From assembly GCF_019059575.1 (NCBI RefSeq), contig NW_024881857.1, positions 248,001-312,000 on the forward strand: a stretch of 64,000 nt of DNA. Reading direction: 5' to 3'. Made by a program: the position numbers and the translations under genes. Under the pieces are notes generated by a model that did not search any database, was not told the origin of the DNA, and saw only the letters and a program-made list of their open reading frames with translations. This stretch comes from Amphibalanus amphitrite. Lineage: Eukaryota; Arthropoda; Thecostraca; Balanomorpha; Balanidae. Below, in pieces: positions 58,088-64,000 of this stretch; positions within the stretch are counted from its first letter, which is position 1; each line of letters opens with the position of its first letter.

Positions 58088-61000
58088 CTACCGCCACCCG
58101 CCGGTGAGCTTGTGGAAGAGCTCGTGGTCGAGCGTCTGGCTCGAGTCCTTGGAGCGCACCTGCAGGAAGATGTAGCCGCCGATGAACTCGTGTACCACCT
58201 TGCAGTCGGAGGAGAGGCACTCGAAGACGACGCTCTCCTCGTCGAACTGCACCATCATGTGCCGCACCTCCCAGTTGACGTTCCACGCCTATTCAACAGA
58301 CACAGAGGGACGGGGGTTAGACAGACGGACGCCGTAAAACGGGGACATAGCACATGCAATCCTGGAACCTCTAACGGTACGATTGCAATTACCTACTAAA
58401 CAGTATTCAGTTTTTTCCTGCGACTGTCTCGAGACGACATGTCTAGAAAACAGATGTACCAGGATTAATTTTATCTTCGGCGATAAGCATCTGTCCTTGT
58501 AGACAGATCCTTTCGAAAGGCACACACTATGAAGTATGTTATGATTTAATAGCGGTCCACCGACTGTGCTATAATGTGAAATCGGCAGATCTCCACCATA
58601 TTCCGTCCGCTAGTTCCGCACCTTCATGGTGTTGTAGCGCCAGGTCTTGAGGTGTCCGCCGTTCAGGTCCATCCGCATCAGCCGGTTGAACGCGATGCCG
58701 AGCAGCTCCTCCCGCTTGGCCTTGAGGAACTTCACCACGAAGTAGGTGATGCCGAACTCTGGCAGCGCCTTCCACGACTTGATGTAGTTCATCTTGGACT
58801 CGATCAGGTTGCAGTTAACCACGTTGGCGTGTGCCTCCAGAATCCGCTGGTGCAGCTGTAGAGGGCATGGGATCACACGTCACAGACCGTACAAAGATGT
58901 CAGGTCTGTGGGGCTTACTTACACAGACGGAGACACAGTCAGATGGTCAGTAGTTAGCTATGTCGGTGTGGGAGCTATACACTTCATAATATAGGATTGG
59001 GAAATGCATTTTCACTATCCGTAAACGCATCCGTTTACACGTCATCCTATCCCGAAAAACTGCTGTTTCATTGGGTCATTGCGCGGTGGGTTTGCGGGTA
59101 GAAACTGGCAGTGGTACTGGATGGCGGATCAAGAAAGCTCTGAAACGCTACTGCTCGGAATCACCGCAAGCTACTATATCTCGCTATGCTGCTATCGCTG
59201 TCGCTTTTTGTCCTGAATTCGCTGCAAACGTCATAATAGCTTCACACTCCAAACCACTCGGATCACTGGTAAAATGGGGGTACACTGTAGGCAAACTGGC
59301 GGTCGGGGAGGCAGTACTCTGTTGCCCAGGCAGCAGTGAGGGCAGGTGGCTAAGCGTCAGGTCCGGCATGTTTCGGGTGGCCGACCTATGATAACCCAGG
59401 TAAACACATGCAAACACACCCAAGAACGCATAGCGGCCGATGGATCCAGGACACGTCCATTATAGAACTCATTCATTGACCGTTTTCAATGGGGAAAATT
59501 CATATCATTGCACAAGGGCCGTTCAAGTAATCTGAATGAATCAGAGACACGCAATGACCTGGATCCACCGGCTATCCCTTTCTGGCCAAACGCCCGTCCC
59601 CAGCTCTCAGCCCGACCCCAGCCACACGCCTCCCCGTCCCCAGCCATACGTCATCCCGTCCCCAGCCACACGCCTGTCGCCTTTACCGACTCCTGCCGCC
59701 GGCAGCCCTGACACGAGCCTCCCTGAGGAGACAGAGCGCTGTCGCTGATACGGAGACAGCTCACGGATCATAGCACGGTCATGGTAAGTACATGGAGAAC
59801 GGCCGCCAAGGTGGTGTTCGCCGCGCGCATACATACCAGAGGAGAGAAAGGAATGAAACTAGCACCTAAATGAGAATACATGCATAAAATACAACGGATT
59901 ATGCATGTATTCTCATAATCCATGGTCATAGGTCTTGTAAATAGATACAACGGAACGGTACAACGGATTAGATATATCAAAGTGAGGGTAGTTGGCTGAC
60001 GCAAAGTGGAGAAAGAAACGTTATCAAGATAAAAAAACTACTGCTACGAGGCAACTAACCATTCGAACATGAGGTAAGAGAAGTGCGGTCGAAACCCAGG
60101 AACAATAGAAATTAGCACACTCATGCATCACCGTATTTGGATTGGAACGGTTCCAATGGAACCTGTCAGAAGTTTGTACATATCGGAACCAAAAATGTGG
60201 CTTCGTAGTTTCGTACCTCCCTTGCTCATCATTTCACCCCTCTGGCCATTCACCGTTCATCTGTATCGCCCTCTGCCCTCAGCTCTCACTTCTCTTTCTC
60301 ACCTTGCTCTTCAGTTTTTTGATGAAGCGCGGTGGCACGTAGTCCTCGGGGCTGATCTCCAGGCTTTGCGGGTTGATGGCGGGCGCCGGCGCCGGCCGCT
60401 GCATGGCCAGAAAGTCGAGGATGCTGCGCACCTCTTGGTCGTACGAGGCGTCCGCCATCGTCTTGCCCTTGGCTCCGAGCCGGCAGGCGGCCATCCAACG
60501 GGCGTACTGCTGCTCCTGTGGGCGGACAGGGGAGGGTGGACGTGACGAGTGTGTCGGCAGTCAGGGCAAAGAGGTGGCGGTCTCACAGAGGGCCACAGGA
60601 GTTGACAGCGCTCCTGCTCCCTGAGGGCAGCATAGGGTGGGCAGAGGTGACAAAATTGCTCCCGAGGCCAGGCCGGCGAAGCGCAGAGGCTAGCAATACC
60701 CAGGGACGGTGGGAGTCGGACCGGCCAGAAAATCAGTAGACAGCTTCCAGCTACACGACACAGCTGTGACATCATTTATTAATGTCAGTGGAATAATGAC
60801 TAAGCATCAGACAGTACTCCCGTCGACAAGTCGGACATTTTCAAAGCAGCCGGGCTCATCCCATCCTCATACTCATTCACAGACGCACATTAACAGATAA
60901 AAAATACGATTCATCCATGATGGCACCCGGCCACAATCCATCAATTCTCGCCAGGCCGGCGGTTCCACAATCCATCATCGTTACAAATACACATATCGTG

Positions 61001-63658
61001 TATATCTATCAGGGAGACATTTAAATCAGCGGGCTGGGCATGCTATATCAAATACGTCATCAACTCCGTGTCACTCATAGACGGAGCAGAGCCGTCGGTC
61101 GCGCGCCGCTGTGAGATTAGACAGGGCCAGCTGGCAGCGTGCAATCCAAACAGAGCACCTTCCAACAGCAACAAATAGACGGACGGCTCAGCCGCCGACC
61201 GACCGGCCGCCGCCCCTCGGGGTTTCCGTGGTTGCAGGTCAGAGAGAGCAGCTCGAACTGTCACCACGCCACAGGCACAGACCGCAGGAATGCAGACGGC
61301 ATCAAACCGTCGGTTTGAAACCGAAAAGCCGTACAGAAGTAAAATGTTAAATGAAGAACTGAGTGCAACGTCTCCCTCTCAGTTTTTAAATGGGTAGCAC
61401 TTGTAGCAGCCAAATAAAGATAAAAATATTTTGAAAGAAAAAAAGATTCAAAAGATTCACAAATTCATGGTCCTGATTAGCACTTTTTAACGAATAATTC
61501 ATAATTAAGATTTAAGAACCTGCGGAACTGTTTGGAGGGCAGTGTTACCGTTATTGACCGTACGTACCGAGTCGCATCTGATGATCATGTCGGACATGCC
61601 CTCGGGGGACGGCACCTCCAGCTTGATGCCGAACTTGCTGCTGGCGAGGACCACGTCCGGGGTGACCTCGCAGCCCTTCAGGTTCACCTGTGGAAGGAGA
61701 AAGAACAGCTCAGGTCAGGTCCATCGGTGTGCGGCGTCCTACAGGCCGGCGAAGATACAGCATGAGAGACTGGCATTTGGATACATCGCTCCACTGCCGT
61801 TAGGCACCAAATATCAACAACACTTCTGTGCTAAACCGAACTTAAATCGACCGTCGACTGAAGTAGAATTCATACTCCCCGTCCATTCCGTATTTCTCGG
61901 ACCCAGACACAACCAGGCACCAGCGGATAGCCGAATGTGCCGCATAATCCGCTTAGACCTGAACCCACACCCAAAACTCTGAGCGAAACCCCCACAGTCG
62001 GTCCGACTGTGGGGGCTGATAGTCAGTCAGCAGCCCCATGGCCGCTGACCGCGGAGGGTCGGAGTCTCACCCTGAAAGCCGGCTCCTGCCCGACGTCATC
62101 GCGGGCCTTGTACAGGTACAGCATCAGATCCTTACATACGAACCAGTACCGCTTGTAGCCCTTCAGCGTGAACTTCTTAGGCCTGAAACAGTGGGACGGC
62201 GTCAGGAGAGTGAATAAAAGCGGTCACAGAGTTGGGGCATGCCGTGCGGTGCGAAAGGAAGGAAGGTGTGCCACAGCACAGTACTTGGAGGCACGAACTC
62301 CACAGTCAACGTACGTCGTACAGAGTAGCAAACAATGGGCACGTGCCCATCTCTCTCGAGAGAAACATACGGAAACTGCCTGGCAAAGGCAACATCTATG
62401 GCAAATGTGTTACTAGCCCAACAGCAAATCTGCATAAACATACAATGACGGTAGTTGTTCGTGTTAAAATCACCGCGGGAACACCTCATGAATAAAGCAA
62501 TGGATCGAGCTATTACTGGTGTTATTTCCAAACCAGTTACCCAAGACACTGCACCGCGCCAGTATAGGTGCGATATATCGAACGTGCTGAATAGTAAACC
62601 CACGACTAGCGGGACGGTGGCTCGACGTTCGTGATAAAACACGGGATCATGACCCGTGAAATATCAGGTGTATGACGGTCGTAAGATCCACCGGATATAA
62701 ACCAGAGTCGTGCTTCGTACAGCACGTCTAATGCAGATGGACCTAAATCACCCTATTCACCCCCCCCCCCCACACACACACGTGCTCATACGCCGTCAGG
62801 CTTTATTAAACCAACACCCTGCGAAGCCGCTTCGCGCGACTCACCTAAAGAAGCGCAGGTAGTCGGAGAGCTCGGGGATCTGGGTGATGTCGCCGTTCCC
62901 GTTGACGTGCGACCCCTCCAGCTTCACCTGCAGGTCGTTGAGCGCCGAGTCGATGTCGTCAGCGCCCATGGACGAGTCGTTCAGCTCCGGCTGCGGCTGA
63001 CTGCTCTGGAGATTCACCTGGAGCTGGGGACGGGCGGGAACAGACTGTCAGGGGGCTGGGGACGGGTAGGAGCGTGCGGCCAGAGGGCTGGGGACGAACA
63101 GGGGAGTAACGGTCAGGGGGCTGGGGACGAGCTGGGGAGCACGGTCAGAGGGCTGGGGACGGCCGAGATACACCGTCAAAAGTACAAGGGTAGAGGCACA
63201 ATGCACCGCTTCACTGGATTGGATATCCGGGACTGCTCACTACGACCGCATCTCAGAAGCCGAACGGCCTCACAGGAATACAGGACAGACTGACTGTCAA
63301 ACCACAGCCCGACATCCTGTAACCACAGTGCTGCCTTCGTCGCGGAAAACTGCGACGAACACGGTCATAGCCGAAGTCAATCACCCTATGAAGGTAGGCA
63401 CCGGCCTGCCTATCTACACCCTGTTAGCGACCCGGCGGCAGTCCTACCTGCAGACCGGCGAAGAGCAGCATCTCCTCCTCGGTGCAGTCGATCTCCTCGT
63501 TCAGGATCTGCCACTTGGCCTGCTCGTAAAGCATGTTAATGCGAACTGCGTCGTACTTGGGGTCCAGGTCGTAGAAGCTGTAGAACTTGAAGCGCAGCAG
63601 CAGGGTGTCGAACTCGCGGATACCCTGCTCCATGATGGACAGTGACGAGTCCAGCCAC
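58088..63658 (-). CDS. FERMT: Kindlin/fermitin, C-terminal seven exons (partial)
   Basis: Exons 63658-63448, 63023-62845, 62182-62071, 61687-61568, 60515-60303, 58855-58622 and 58288-58088 keep phase and encode about the last 422 residues; the N-terminal half lies past 64000. Kindlins bind integrin beta tails with talin to activate integrins at cell-matrix adhesions. In order: the FERM F2 piece ([53 protein letters not shown]), a linker, the inserted PH domain ([58 protein letters not shown]), the rest of F2, and F3 ([64 protein letters not shown]). Arthropods may have one or two copies. The conserved QW of the integrin site reads AW here (separate finding). Confidence 0.96.
59871..59915. repeat. 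Hairpin with 17-bp perfect stem in a kindlin intron
   Basis: TGAGAATACATGCATAA at 59871-59887 is followed after 11 bases by its exact reverse complement at 59899-59915. It could form a stem-loop in DNA or pre-mRNA. No known element was recognised. Confidence 0.7.
61989..62015. repeat. Short hairpin in a kindlin intron
   Basis: CCCCCACAGTC and GACTGTGGGGG are perfect complements separated by five bases. It lies about 55 bp downstream (on the minus strand) of the donor at 62070, so it could affect splicing; that is speculation. Confidence 0.5.
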
Positions 63659-64000
63659 CTGGGGATACAAAGGGAGAAATTAAAAGAGCTGAAAGGATAG
63701 CTTCGAGCGCCGACACACGAACACATATTGCCTAGTGGACAGTGTCTTGAGATGAAGCAAGGAAGAGCGTAGGAAGTAACTACCTTACTTAGAAATAAGT
63801 ACATTAAACATGCTCGTACGACACCCAAGGAATGATGAAAATTCAGCACAGAAGGCGTAATGCTTCAGCTATTCAATAAACGTTCACATGCAGGCGCAGC
63901 CCTAAGCTGTCCACAGCTACACCCGAGAGGTCAGTGCTGTTATTCTGTACCATCCGGTATGCAGCTTATGGCCAGTAACGTTCCACTCCCAGTCCCAACC
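63659..64000. other. Kindlin intron, continuing past the window
   Basis: No exon match was found. The next upstream kindlin exon (the F2 region before WLDSS) must lie beyond 64000. Confidence 0.5.

Overview
This is a piece of an animal nuclear genome, not bacterial or viral. The genes are split by GT-AG introns, and the recognisable single-copy genes are metazoan: ETFB, a mitoregulin-like micropeptide, CDT1, DESI2 and kindlin/fermitin. The exons are G+C-rich and sit in more A+T-rich introns and repeats. An invertebrate, most likely an arthropod and possibly a crustacean, fits best, but the species cannot be named from sequence alone.

Layout. 1-4.66 kb holds the 5' end of an unidentified proline-rich protein on the minus strand. 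5.6-7.7 kb is a 5'-truncated non-LTR retrotransposon. 8.65-12.90 kb is a TA-flanked inverted-repeat element whose ends are packed with TGAGT motifs, with an 8-bp-TSD hAT-like insertion nested inside it. 12.9-18 kb is mostly relic repeats plus one coding-like exon. 18.28-19.52 kb is a broken P-element/THAP9-type transposase on the minus strand. 21.08-26.48 kb is an apparently intact six-exon THAP9/P-element-type transposase gene on the plus strand, with small inverted-repeat elements in its introns.

29.3-35.3 kb holds two large hAT-like elements whose interiors have grown into GGCCC-rich minisatellites, one of them with a perfect 8-bp target duplication. 35.9-38.7 kb is complete ETFB. 39.7-41.1 kb is a third hAT-like element from the same terminal-repeat group. 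42.0-42.95 kb is a mitoregulin-like gene with a second small ORF in its next exon. 44.6-46.6 kb holds foldback elements and a relic of the 39.7 kb element. 46.76-49.19 kb is complete CDT1. 51.84-54.07 kb is complete DESI2 (minus). 55.4 kb is another foldback element. 58.09-63.66 kb is the 3' half of kindlin (minus); the rest lies beyond the right edge.

The host genes are functionally unrelated: mitochondrial electron transfer, a mitochondrial membrane micropeptide, replication licensing, a deSUMOylase/deubiquitinase-family protease, and integrin activation. There is no operon logic. The most unusual content is the mobile DNA, especially hAT-like elements carrying expanded minisatellites and the TGAGT-array element. 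The mitoregulin-like micropeptide and the intact THAP9-like gene are also notable. Exon limits were set by hand from splice sites and reading phase; no database search was run.
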